A DNA stretch of 7,172 bases from Prevotella sp. UBA1705 (lineage in GTDB: Bacteria; Bacteroidota; Bacteroidia; Bacteroidales; Bacteroidaceae): contig DCJH01000022.1 in the NCBI GenBank assembly GCA_002317385.1, positions 51,693 to 58,864 of the forward strand, in the 5' to 3' direction. How positions within the stretch are numbered: the stretch's first letter is position 1; the number at the start of each line of letters is the position of its first letter. The notes under the pieces are model-generated. The model was not told the DNA's origin. It was given only the letters and a program-made list of their open reading frames with translations, and did not search any database. The position numbers were made by a program, and so were the translations under genes. This document shows positions 1-6,800 of the stretch, piece after piece.

Positions 1-64
1 GACTGGGGGAGGCAACATCCTCTCCCTCGGAGGGACTGGGGAAGGCCGATGGACTGGGGGAGGC
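1..64. repeat. Three in-frame copies of a 13-base GACTGGGGGAGGC repeat
   Basis: Copies lie at 1-13, 34-46 (one base different) and 52-64. Their offsets of 33 and 18 bases are multiples of three, so on the minus strand each encodes Ala-Ser/Phe-Pro-Ser in the linker after the primase-like domain. Between copies 1 and 2 is a small inverted repeat, CTCC-CTC-GGAG (22-32). The array may continue past the left edge. The same G-rich unit could be a repeat dispersed in the genome that was tolerated in a flexible linker; this cannot be told from one window. Confidence 0.7.
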
Positions 65-679
65 TTTGAACAATCCCTCCTCCCAAAACAATATATACTC
101 GCGGGGCACGGCAAACGAGCAGCGGGCATAGTCTTTCACGCTCTCGTCGTAACTTGCGCAGCCCAGCTGTTGGGCCATCCAGCGCTGGCCCTCCGCCAAA
201 TCCATGTCGGTGGGGAGCACAAACACCAGTCGCAGTCCCTCACCACTCGGCGACACATGGGCCAGCACCACGCCCAGCGACCTCAGCCTGTTCACCGTCT
301 TGGCATCGGTGATGGGCGTGCGCTGGAGAACGTGGGCAATGAGCACAGAGGCCAGACTGTCTCCCAGGGCCACCATCTGTCCGGGCGTGGCCACATGGTC
401 CAAATCGAAGATACACAGTCCGCTGGGCACGGCATCGCTGTTCACCCGTCGTCCGTGAGGAAACGTGGCGTGGAAGCAGAACACGGGCAGTCGGCGTTTG
501 CGTTCCGACTTGAAGGTCTCGAAATCTTCGCGCGTCATCTCTCCGCGCATCATCATCTCGCGCGCGTCTTCTATCTCGGCGCAGAGTCTGATCACTTTTT
601 CATCGTCCACCATCTGGCGGAACAACTCGGGCGTGCAATCTGTCACGCCTCGGCTAAAACTTGTAGAGCAACTGAACAT
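1..679 (-). CDS. VirE-N / BT4734-type primase-polymerase-like protein, N-terminal part (runs off left edge)
   Basis: I translated this reading frame by hand: it opens with ATG at 679 and stays open for 226 codons to the window edge, so the C-terminus is missing. An in-frame TAA lies three codons before the ATG, which fixes the start. Residues 63-200 match the pattern of the VirE N-terminal (BT4734-like) family, related to archaeo-eukaryotic primases. They hold RLPVFCFHATF (63-73), SGLCIFDLDHV (86-96) with a DLD likely to bind catalytic metal, a glycine-rich SPSGEGLR (143-150), and KDYARCSF (182-189). In this family the domain is usually followed by a DUF3987/VirE P-loop helicase-like domain, which would lie beyond the edge. 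The known or proposed role is primer synthesis or replication of mobile DNA, acting in the cytoplasm. Residues 206-226 form a Ser/Pro-rich linker encoded by a short repeat. The gene is GC-rich, unlike the operon on the right. The family is fairly sure; the function of this member is inferred. Confidence 0.8.
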   Translation of the reverse strand, partial: MFSCSTSFSRGVTDCTPELFRQMVDDEKVIRLCAEIEDAREMMMRGEMTREDFETFKSERKRRLPVFCFHATFPHGRRVNSDAVPSGLCIFDLDHVATPGQMVALGDSLASVLIAHVLQRTPITDAKTVNRLRSLGVVLAHVSPSGEGLRLVFVLPTDMDLAEGQRWMAQQLGCASYDESVKDYARCSFAVPREYILFWEEGLFKASPSPSAFPSPSEGEDVASPS

Positions 680-688
680 AGTTATTTA

Positions 689-846
689 GGAGTTAAAGGA
701 GTTAGAGAAGTTAAAGATAAGGAGTTAAAGGAGTTAGAGGAGTTAAGGAGTTAAAGACATATGTTTTGCGGGTTGGGGGGAGTTAAGGAGTTAAGAAGTT
801 AAGGAGTTAAGACATATGTTTTGTTGAGGAGTTAAGACATGTGTAT
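689..846. repeat. GGAGTTAA tandem array with GACATATGT caps (block 1)
   Basis: About a dozen copies of an 8-9-base unit, GGAGTTAA(A) or GGAGTTAGA/GAAGTTAA, run from 689 to 835. Runs end in a cap: GACATATGTTTTG at 755-767 and again at 811-823, then GACATGTGT at 836-844. The cap core ACATATGT is a perfect palindrome. The array begins nine bases before the ATG of the primase-like gene, so it fills that gene's promoter and leader region. The 8-base units put stop codons in several frames, so it is not coding. It could be a regulatory or protein-binding array or a dispersed repeat expanded by slippage; the sequence does not decide. Confidence 0.85.
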
Positions 847-970
847 CTTGGATTACCTCCCGACCGCTGTTTCCGTTACATCCGTAGGCCGCTGAGCGGC
901 CCTCAGTGAAATCAAAGAAAGAATGTGCCGGAGGGTTCCGAGGAATCCGTGCAATCCGTTGTTAAAAATA
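847..970. other. Non-coding spacer between the two GGAGTTAA blocks, with a GC-rich hairpin
   Basis: I see no gene here on either strand. The stretch holds a perfect 7-bp inverted repeat GGCCGCT-G-AGCGGCC at 887-901, which could form a small stem-loop in RNA. It also holds the phrase AATCCGTGCAATCCGTTG (949-966), which resembles the ATCCGTG-type intergenic repeats I associate with Bacteroidota, though that is from memory. Together with the blocks on both sides it makes up most of the 391-base gap between 680 and 1070. The gap looks like a composite repeat element rather than a lost gene. Confidence 0.5.
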
Positions 971-973
971 AAA

Positions 974-1019
974 GGAGTTAAGGGAGTTAAGAAGTGAAGG
1001 AGTTAAAGACAAATGTCTG
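974..1019. repeat. GGAGTTAA tandem array with GACAAATGTC cap (block 2)
   Basis: Four units (974-981, 982-990, 991-998 as GAAGTGAA, and 999-1007) are followed by GACAAATGTC at 1008-1017, an inverted repeat GACA-AA-TGTC. The layout, units followed by a GACAnnTGT-type cap, is the same as in the block at 689-846 and in the same orientation. Confidence 0.8.
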
Positions 1020-1035
1020 TTAGGTGGGAGAGAGG

Positions 1036-1060
1036 GAGAGGAGGCGCCGTTCCTCCCCCC
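1036..1060 (-). terminator. Possible hairpin just downstream of the 100-residue gene
   Basis: On the minus strand, 11 bases past the stop at 1071, the arms GGAGG (1056-1052) and CCTCC (1044-1040) flank a 7-base loop, and the stem can extend outward by about four pairs including G-U pairs. No T-run follows, so it is not a standard intrinsic terminator. It could end or stabilise the transcript before the repeat region. Confidence 0.3.
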
Positions 1061-1070
1061 ATCCCTGTGC

Positions 1071-1373
1071 TCACCTCACGATGTTGAACACGAAGTCGCT
1101 CGCCTGCTGGCTCTCCCGGTCTATCACGTCGTAGGGTCTCACCTGCTCATCGCGGTCGATGGTGAGCGTGAGTCGGGTGTGCTCCTGGCTCACCGTGGCT
1201 CGTCCGTGAGCCAACTTGATGAATCGTGTGCCCGGCAGCTGGCGCCTCACCCTGCGATAGGCATTGAAGTTTCCCTCCGTGGGACTCACCAGGGCGATGG
1301 AGCCCTGCATACGATGACCACTGATGAGCAACGACTCATAGTCGTGGTCAGAAAGCTGTAGTGTGACAAACAT
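1071..1373 (-). CDS. Hypothetical protein, 100 residues
   Basis: I do not recognise this protein. It has no signal peptide, membrane segment or cysteine. It is rich in alternating hydrophobic and polar residues (MFVTLQL at the start; RLTLTID around 67-73; DFVFNIV at the end), suggesting a mainly beta-stranded small domain, with a basic stretch YRRVRRQLPGTRF near 39-51 that could contact nucleic acid. It is GC-rich like the two genes around it, and starts 70 bases after the stop of the DUF3127-like gene. It could be co-transcribed with that gene, although an A/T-only stretch and a possible terminator lie between. A function in DNA handling is only a guess from the neighbours. A plus-strand frame at 1179-1361 overlaps it; I prefer the minus frame because it spans the whole interval and is collinear with its neighbours. 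Confidence 0.6.
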   Translation of the reverse strand: MFVTLQLSDHDYESLLISGHRMQGSIALVSPTEGNFNAYRRVRRQLPGTRFIKLAHGRATVSQEHTRLTLTIDRDEQVRPYDVIDRESQQASDFVFNIVR

Positions 1374-1408
1374 AATCTACTGTTATTTTTTTTAATGGGT
1401 TAATTTTT

Positions 1409-1436
1409 AAAAAAAAGGCTTGCTCTCATGCGGGCC
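1409..1436 (-). terminator. Weak candidate terminator between the two small genes
   Basis: On the minus strand, just after the DUF3127-like gene, a GC-rich stretch GGCCCGC...GCAAGCC (1436-1417) runs into eight T residues (1416-1409). The stem is poor: GGC/GCC plus an inner GC/GC pair, with mismatches. Further downstream, T8AA and TTA8 (1416-1407 and 1395-1386) can pair as an A/T-only stem. It might cause partial termination before the 100-residue gene. Confidence 0.3.
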
Positions 1437-1443
1437 GTTGCCA

Positions 1444-1707
1444 TCAGAACTCCCTCACCGTCACGTCGTTATACCATTTCCCGTTGTGCTCATGGGCGAA
1501 GAAGCTCAGGCCCAGCTCCACCACGTCGCCCTCCTGGAAGGCGAATTTCTCCACCGCTCCGCCCTTGAGCGTGGCCACGATCACGTCGGGATACATCACC
1601 TTGTCCTGGCTCTCCACCACCACGTCGCGGCGCTTCCATTCATTACCTGTCGCGGCGCTCACACCCGACTGCACGTCCATGAGTTTTACAATCTTGAAAC
1701 TTTTCAT
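1444..1707 (-). CDS. DUF3127-like small protein (predicted OB-fold)
   Basis: This 87-residue protein fits DUF3127, a Bacteroidota family of about 80-120 residues. Visible family features are a start of the form SFKIVKLMDV, the GNEWKRRDVVVES segment (21-33) where the family has a basic K-R pair followed by a strand, YPDVIVATLKG (39-49), FQEGDVVEL (57-65) and the ending NGKWYNDVTVREF (75-87). Five or so beta strands with a glycine turn suggest an OB-fold, and some relatives are suspected to bind single-stranded DNA or to be phage or plasmid proteins; the role is not established. The ATG at 1707 is preceded by AACAAAA, the usual A-rich context in this phylum. It sits first in a possible run with the 100-residue protein and the primase-like protein, hinting at a replication module. 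Confidence in the family is good, in the function low. Confidence 0.8.
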   Translation of the reverse strand: MKSFKIVKLMDVQSGVSAATGNEWKRRDVVVESQDKVMYPDVIVATLKGGAVEKFAFQEGDVVELGLSFFAHEHNGKWYNDVTVREF

Positions 1708-1767
1708 TTTTGTTAGTATCGGTCTTAATCTTCAGCACCATTGCCTCGGATCTCCGATTGTCTGATG

Positions 1768-1798
1768 CAAAGGAACGACTTTTGAAAGGAAGGTAAAA
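1768..1798 (-). promoter_or_regulatory. Candidate Bacteroidota promoter for the DUF3127-like gene
   Basis: On the minus strand, TTCCTTTG (1775-1768) resembles the -7 box TAnnTTTG with one mismatch and is followed by CATC. The -33 region, 19 bases upstream, is a T-run (TTTT at 1798-1795) rather than TTTG. The box lies 60 bases before the ATG at 1707. It also sits at the point where base composition changes. Confidence 0.45.
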
Positions 1799-1829
1799 AA
1801 ATAAGATTATCTCTATCTTATATTTTTTA

Positions 1830-1933
1830 TTCTATCAACTTATCTGTTGATAATCAGAGAATTATAAAACGCTGATAGAATCAACAAAGTTCTATCAGCG
1901 TTAATATATAAGAATTCTATCAGGATTTTCCTG
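1830..1933. repeat. Cluster of inverted repeats and TTCTATCA motifs
   Basis: The 8-mer TTCTATCA or its complement occurs at 1830-1837, 1873-1880, 1890-1897 and 1915-1922. Besides the main hairpin there is a second inverted repeat, TATCAAC (1833-1839) with GTTGATA (1846-1852), and a short one, CAGGA-TTT-TCCTG (1921-1933), directly after the last gene of the operon. Further copies of the 8-mer occur at 2864-2871 (over the start codon of the 310-residue gene) and 7123-7130 (upstream of the operon). Confidence 0.6.
1861..1907 (-). terminator. Strong hairpin, likely terminator of the restriction operon
   Basis: The arms AACGCTGATAGAA (1868-1880) and TTCTATCAGCGTT (1890-1902) are perfectly complementary over 13 bp around a 9-base loop, and the stem extends by four more pairs after one mismatch (1863-1866 with 1904-1907). 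Read on the minus strand it is followed by TTATAATT, a T-rich though imperfect tail, 37 bases past the stop of the 310-residue gene. A terminator is the simplest reading; the long, fairly AT-rich stem could also be a protein-binding palindrome. Confidence 0.6.
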
Positions 1934-1939
1934 TATAAC

Positions 1940-2872
1940 CTAATTGCTTAGACAATTCCTTATAATTTGTTCTATCTGTTGGTGTTCTTCCTTGGTAAGG
2001 GTAGTATCGCTACCCGCATTATAACTATGATTAGAAATATAGCTTTTCTGACTTCTGGCAAATAATATTCTATCCAACCGTACTACAGATACACTATTAT
2101 TGCAAATATCATGAAATATCCCTAAGACATTACAAAACATCTTGACATTGATTCCCCATTGGGATTTGCGAGGATTTTCCTCTCTCATTTTTCTCAAGAA
2201 ATTGGGGAGAAGCAATATCTGGCGCCAGACCTCTACAAAAGAATCCCATTGAGGAGTAATCATACTTTGTATTGGTTGAGCATGATTAGTAATAAACTCT
2301 AACATTTCGTCCCTCTCAGTCTTCGCAGTCTCGTCCATGTTATCTATGTCGAAACCTTCAATAAGCGGATCACATGGCTTAAATTCGATTTCTTTACCGT
2401 TATTATCTATTTTCTTTTTGAAGAAGGTATCCATAAGATCTACAAAATAAGGATGACCGCATAGCATCGTAACAATCGCCAAGCAAATGGGGCGATTGTT
2501 AAAAGATTCATCTTCCTTTCCCTTTTCCACTGCATTCATGAGGAGAGTCAGAACAATGCACATCACAGTAATGGCTGTCCGTTCAGCCAACTGGCCAGAG
2601 CGTTGGAAATAAGTTTTCGATTGAAGCAAGACGACATAGCTTTCTTTAATAAGATGGTTATATTCCAAATCAACCAATTCATCTCGATACTCCTTTTCAT
2701 CTCGTAAACGTTGGATGAACTTCACCGCAAGAGACCACAATACACAAGGATTTATTTCATCATTTTCTCGCTCTAACCTGCTTAAAATTGGAGACCAGTG
2801 TCGGAATAGGTCATTCCGGCGGTAGCTATGATGTAGACTTTCCTCGTCTATGAGGGACAATTGTTCTATCAT
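1940..2872 (-). CDS. Unrecognised helical protein, 310 residues, last gene of the restriction operon
   Basis: I do not recognise the family. The protein is mostly alpha-helical, acidic at the start (MIEQLSLIDEESLHHSYRRND), with a charged helix at 52-72 and a hydrophobic helix at 99-117 (AITVMCIVLTLLMNAVE). The last is more likely a buried core helix than a membrane span, because it is short and flanked by charged residues. Other visible features are a cysteine at 138 before GHPYFVDLMDTFF, an acidic linker at 170-190, and a conserved-looking tail NNSVSVVRLDRILFARS (258-274). There is no nuclease, ATPase or helix-turn-helix signature. It starts 13 bases after the stop of the 311-residue gene and has no Shine-Dalgarno site, so it is almost certainly co-transcribed with it. 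Codon use is AT-rich, like the gene before it. It might be an accessory or effector subunit of the restriction system. Confidence 0.85.
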   Translation of the reverse strand: MIEQLSLIDEESLHHSYRRNDLFRHWSPILSRLERENDEINPCVLWSLAVKFIQRLRDEKEYRDELVDLEYNHLIKESYVVLLQSKTYFQRSGQLAERTAITVMCIVLTLLMNAVEKGKEDESFNNRPICLAIVTMLCGHPYFVDLMDTFFKKKIDNNGKEIEFKPCDPLIEGFDIDNMDETAKTERDEMLEFITNHAQPIQSMITPQWDSFVEVWRQILLLPNFLRKMREENPRKSQWGINVKMFCNVLGIFHDICNNSVSVVRLDRILFARSQKSYISNHSYNAGSDTTLTKEEHQQIEQIIRNCLSN

Positions 2873-2885
2873 TTATGTAAAAATC

Positions 2886-3821
2886 TTAGATGCCTGTCTT
2901 GGTTTTTTGCTTGATAATATCCAATGCCTTGCTCCCGAATAAATTATTACTAACATGATCCTCCTTTGCCTTTTCAATTATTTTGTCTTGAATGGAAATG
3001 GTGGCATACGAATTACGTCCAACAACTATAGCTTTTCGTCTATCATTATTAGAAAACATTTGAATATTGTCTCCTCCTACTTCGTCCATTATCCAACTGA
3101 CCATATCCTTCTGAATTGGATCTTTCTCAGACAATCGAAGTTCCCCTCCTTCATTTGCCTTAAATCCCCAATCCATTGAAGCATCGTAAGACCCTCTGGC
3201 CTGCGTAAAGAGTTTATCATACGTCTTTTGTAAACGTTTAAGATTAAGAGGAGGAAGAAAAAATCTCACTCTATAAAAACCCTTGGGATGGCTAAACCTG
3301 TCATTCGCATATTCCCAAAAGGTTCTGGAGTCCTGCAAGTGCATCAATTGTATCTTTAGACTTTTAGACCTTAGCAGATTATCGAAAGTGAACTGAAGTA
3401 TTCGCTCCACTTGCTTCACGTCACCAAAAGCAACTTTCTTATTTTCAATCAATAATCGTTGAATTCCATCGCGATTATCAAATATAACGTAACTATTGGG
3501 GTAGTCCTCTATCTCTTGTTCTTTCAAATTCTTATCAATAATCTTAGCCTTCTTCTTGTTGGCAATCTTCATGATAATAATACCATCTGTCGGTGGTATT
3601 ACATATTGATGAATGAACTCCTTATTACCATTATTATTTGTAAATATAATCTTGGACTTCTTGCTATAATCCTTATCAAACAAATCACCAAATATCTCTT
3701 GTTTTTTGGCAAAAGCTTCATCAGCGTTCATCTCAATTGGTAAGTCTCCAAAAAGATTAACTTTCTGGGCATGCTTCACTATTTTACTAAATTGATAGTT
3801 GTAAATTGCAAATGTGGACAT
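2886..3821 (-). CDS. Unrecognised protein, 311 residues, middle gene of the restriction operon
   Basis: I do not recognise the family. The N-terminal part (1-130) looks like alternating strands and short helices: FAIYNYQFSKI (4-14), SKIIFTNNNG (56-65), DGIIIMKIANKKKAKII (79-95) and YVIFDNRDGIQRLLIENK (111-128). The C-terminal part is mixed helix and strand, with a basic, aromatic strand YRVRFFLPPLNLKRL (183-197), WIMDEVGGD (243-251), and RRKAIVVGRNSYATISIQD (261-279). It is lysine-rich and basic overall, which would suit a nucleic-acid partner. There is no transmembrane segment and no clear catalytic motif. It starts 29 bases after the stop of the nuclease-methyltransferase and ends 13 bases before the 310-residue gene. 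A sampled line here is only about 25% G+C, lower than most of the enzyme gene. A structural or regulatory partner of the enzyme, or an independent two-gene defence pair with the next gene, are both possible. Confidence 0.85.
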   Translation of the reverse strand: MSTFAIYNYQFSKIVKHAQKVNLFGDLPIEMNADEAFAKKQEIFGDLFDKDYSKKSKIIFTNNNGNKEFIHQYVIPPTDGIIIMKIANKKKAKIIDKNLKEQEIEDYPNSYVIFDNRDGIQRLLIENKKVAFGDVKQVERILQFTFDNLLRSKSLKIQLMHLQDSRTFWEYANDRFSHPKGFYRVRFFLPPLNLKRLQKTYDKLFTQARGSYDASMDWGFKANEGGELRLSEKDPIQKDMVSWIMDEVGGDNIQMFSNNDRRKAIVVGRNSYATISIQDKIIEKAKEDHVSNNLFGSKALDIIKQKTKTGI

Positions 3822-3850
3822 AATTCAATGTGTTATTAAAAATTGAAACA

Positions 3851-6800
3851 TTATTCTGGTAGGTTCATCTTGCTATCAACAAGTTCCATAAGTCGAACGG
3901 TTTCGGATAGAGCAAAGATCATTTGCTCATAGTGCTCTACGTCCTGGGGAGTGAGCGAGGCACCTTGTCGGTCCTTTAACCATTTTTGAGCAGGTTGATA
4001 ACCACCGATATACAAATTCCATGCCAAGATAGGTACATGTGAGAAATATTGTTTTTCGTTGATATATACCCGTTCGCTTTCCTCCTCATATCTGAGCGCA
4101 TTAATAACTCCATGTCCTTCTGCTGATGGAAAACCTACAGCCGAATCCCATTCCTCAATTCCCTCCATAAGATGCAATTTGCGTAGCTGCCCACCCAGTT
4201 TTACCAACTCATGATAGTTCTCTATCTGAGGATAAGGAATGCGTGGGAAATCTGATTTTAAATATTCTTGGTAACGTTGCCGATAGGATGGCGAATAGAG
4301 CACCGCATAGATATAATCGAATAGCTCTAATGGCTCCACTGACTCCCCAAGGCCTTTCTCTATTTTGTTGAGGACATCGGAAGAGAAATTGGGAACGCGT
4401 TTATCCTTTCCCAAATCGCTCTGGTATACATATAGTGGAAAGGTATAGCTGCACTCTTTTGTTTTATTTGAAACAGTACAGCTATCAATTATATATTTAG
4501 AAACACTTACGAGACTCCAATTGTCAGAAATACATTGCCTACATGTTAAAAGTGAATAATTGTCAGAATGGAGCAAATGCCTCTGAACGTCATATCGTGG
4601 ACGAACAGCAAGCCCCCCAGCTCTACCAGTATAGTATATATATTTTATATCAAAGGGACGATAAAAATATGGAATAATTTTGGATGGACTTAATGAATCT
4701 CCTACATCATTTTTTGCCTTAATATATTTCCAATCGGAAGATTCTCTTAATCCATATTTGGATAAAAACGTATTTTTTTCCATATTAAGCAAGTCTGCTA
4801 TTCTGTTATGAACATCAGATGTGGTAGAACATACCAAATAACTATCTTTACTTGTTACCATACCTACCGAATTGACAATAAATAAATCATTAATTGCGAA
4901 TCCAGCTTCGTATTCTTCATAGAGACTATAATCTTTTGGAATGAAATAGTACATTGGTGTCTTAATTTCTACTTCTTGAAAATCCGTATCAGATAGATTA
5001 TGTTGATCAAGGAACTCATATTTTTCATTTCTACGTCCCCATAAATCGGCGTAAAACACTTTACCTAAAGAGTTATTTATCTTCTGATTAGTTTTCACAA
5101 AAATATTAATACTTACCCCTTGCAATATATCAAATACGTTTTCATCTTTACTTCCATCAGGACACATTTCATGTCGATTACCATTACCATGAAGATTAAT
5201 TGTATAAATTTTATCAAAAGTACGTAGTAGATTCCATCGCATCCCCCTAAAAGTAGGATTATCGAGGAATCCATGGGGATTAATAAATCCGATAACTCCT
5301 TTTTCGTTTCGCTCTATATAGTCTTGAGCCAAACGAATGAATTTCACATAGTCATCATTTAACCATTTAGGGTTGCGTTCTTGTAAGGTTGCATTGCCTC
5401 CGGGCTCTTTCTTATAGTCTAACATTTTGTCCATAATCCAAGTACCTTTATTCTGACTTTCACCAGAATAAGGCGGATTACCCACCATCACCATTACAGG
5501 GCGCTCCAATTTAACTGTGCTTGCCCTGCGTGCCTCCTCACTTAATGCCTTCAGGAAAAAAGAGCGAGAATCAAGAGTCCCTTCTTCCAGTGAATTCGTA
5601 AGGAACACATTAAAACGAGCGTCACTCATATGCTCGTAACCAGTATCTTGAAGTACCATATCAAGTTTAAGATGAGCAATGGCATAACTGGCCATAATGA
5701 TTTCAAAACCATTTAGTCGAGGAATAAGGTCTTTCTCAACATATTCCTGCCAGATGCCAGCATTTTTCTTGGTAATTTCATCATGAATCGTATTGACTAC
5801 CTCAGCCAAGAATGTACCTGTACCAGTGGCTGGGTCTAATATTTGTACACGATGAATCTGCTTTGTCACCCGTTTTAGGTTATCTTTATGCCTGCGGTCA
5901 TAACCTTGCTCCACCGTTACTTCAAACGATTGTTTCGCGCTATCTGCAAGTCCACGGGTAATGCCAAATTCATTTCTCAACACTTCGTCTACAGCCCTAA
6001 CGATATACCCCACCACAGGTTGGGGTGTATAGAATACTCCCATGTTTTTACGCTGCTCTGGGTCATAGAATTTCAGAAAATCCTCGTAGAAATGTATCAA
6101 TGGGTCATTGTGCTGTTTGTTTGTGCGATATTGCTTCATCACCTTCTGCAAATCTGTCGCACCAAAAGTAGCTACTAAATCATCTACTATCCATGCTACT
6201 CGTTCGTCAAGGTCAATGCCTGCCACGGAATTGAAAAGATATCGTAAGAAAGGGTTTGACTTAGGGATAAGTCCTACAGCTTCCTGACGTGTGAAATTCT
6301 CAGGTGTCTTATCGTGCAAGCGGGCACCAAATAGCCCATAAGCAATAGTCTGAGCATACATATCAGCAAATTTTTCATGCTCGATATCGTGAATCAAGAT
6401 CTCTCGGAAAGCCTCATACAAATCCCATAGTTGCTGGTTATCATAGGTGTCTTTTTCTTCATTAAGGGCTTGAGAAATGGCATATTTAAGGAGTCGAGCC
6501 TTTCCTGCCATAATTTCTGCGAGTTTCACTGCCGATGTTACGGGTTGTACCTTAGCTTCTGCAAAACGATGGATAGTTGAAATGAATTTTTCGGCATTTT
6601 CTTCTTTCAACCGATAGTGACCATTTCCAAACTCTCCCAAAACTATACGTTCCACCAGCTGCCCATTTTCATAGAAATGGAAGTCCAAATAATCAGAGAA
6701 AATTATATGACTAAGTGAAGCCTTATATCGGTCAAACTGTTCCTTGTTAACCGAGCGACCATCAAGATCATTATCCCCAACATCTTTTGTCTCAATAAAG

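Noticed and set aside
170..754. Long plus-strand open frame opposite the primase-like gene, ending in the GGAGTTAA array
   Set aside because: Its product is His/Gln-rich without any family pattern and its tail is read from repeat units; the minus frame across 679-1 shows conserved primase-like motifs.
923..997. A 24-codon plus-strand frame beginning ATG TGC CGG and running into block 2 of the array
   Set aside because: It has no start-site context or family pattern, and its last third is read from the repeat units.
689..1019. Possible CRISPR array
   Set aside because: Units are 8-9 bases with no unique spacers of constant length, and no cas genes are visible.
1420..1765. Plus-strand open frames of 93-98 codons opposite the DUF3127-like gene
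   Set aside because: They are mirror frames in GC-rich DNA; the minus-strand protein matches a known family along its whole length.
2520..2580. Transmembrane helix in the 310-residue protein
   Set aside because: The hydrophobic stretch is about 15-17 residues, with charged residues close on both sides and no second span, so a buried helix is more likely.
3459..3743. Plus-strand open frame with hydrophobic, Ile/Leu-rich product
   Set aside because: It is the complement of an AT-rich coding region (Lys/Asn codons read backwards as Leu/Ile), so the membrane-protein look is an artefact.
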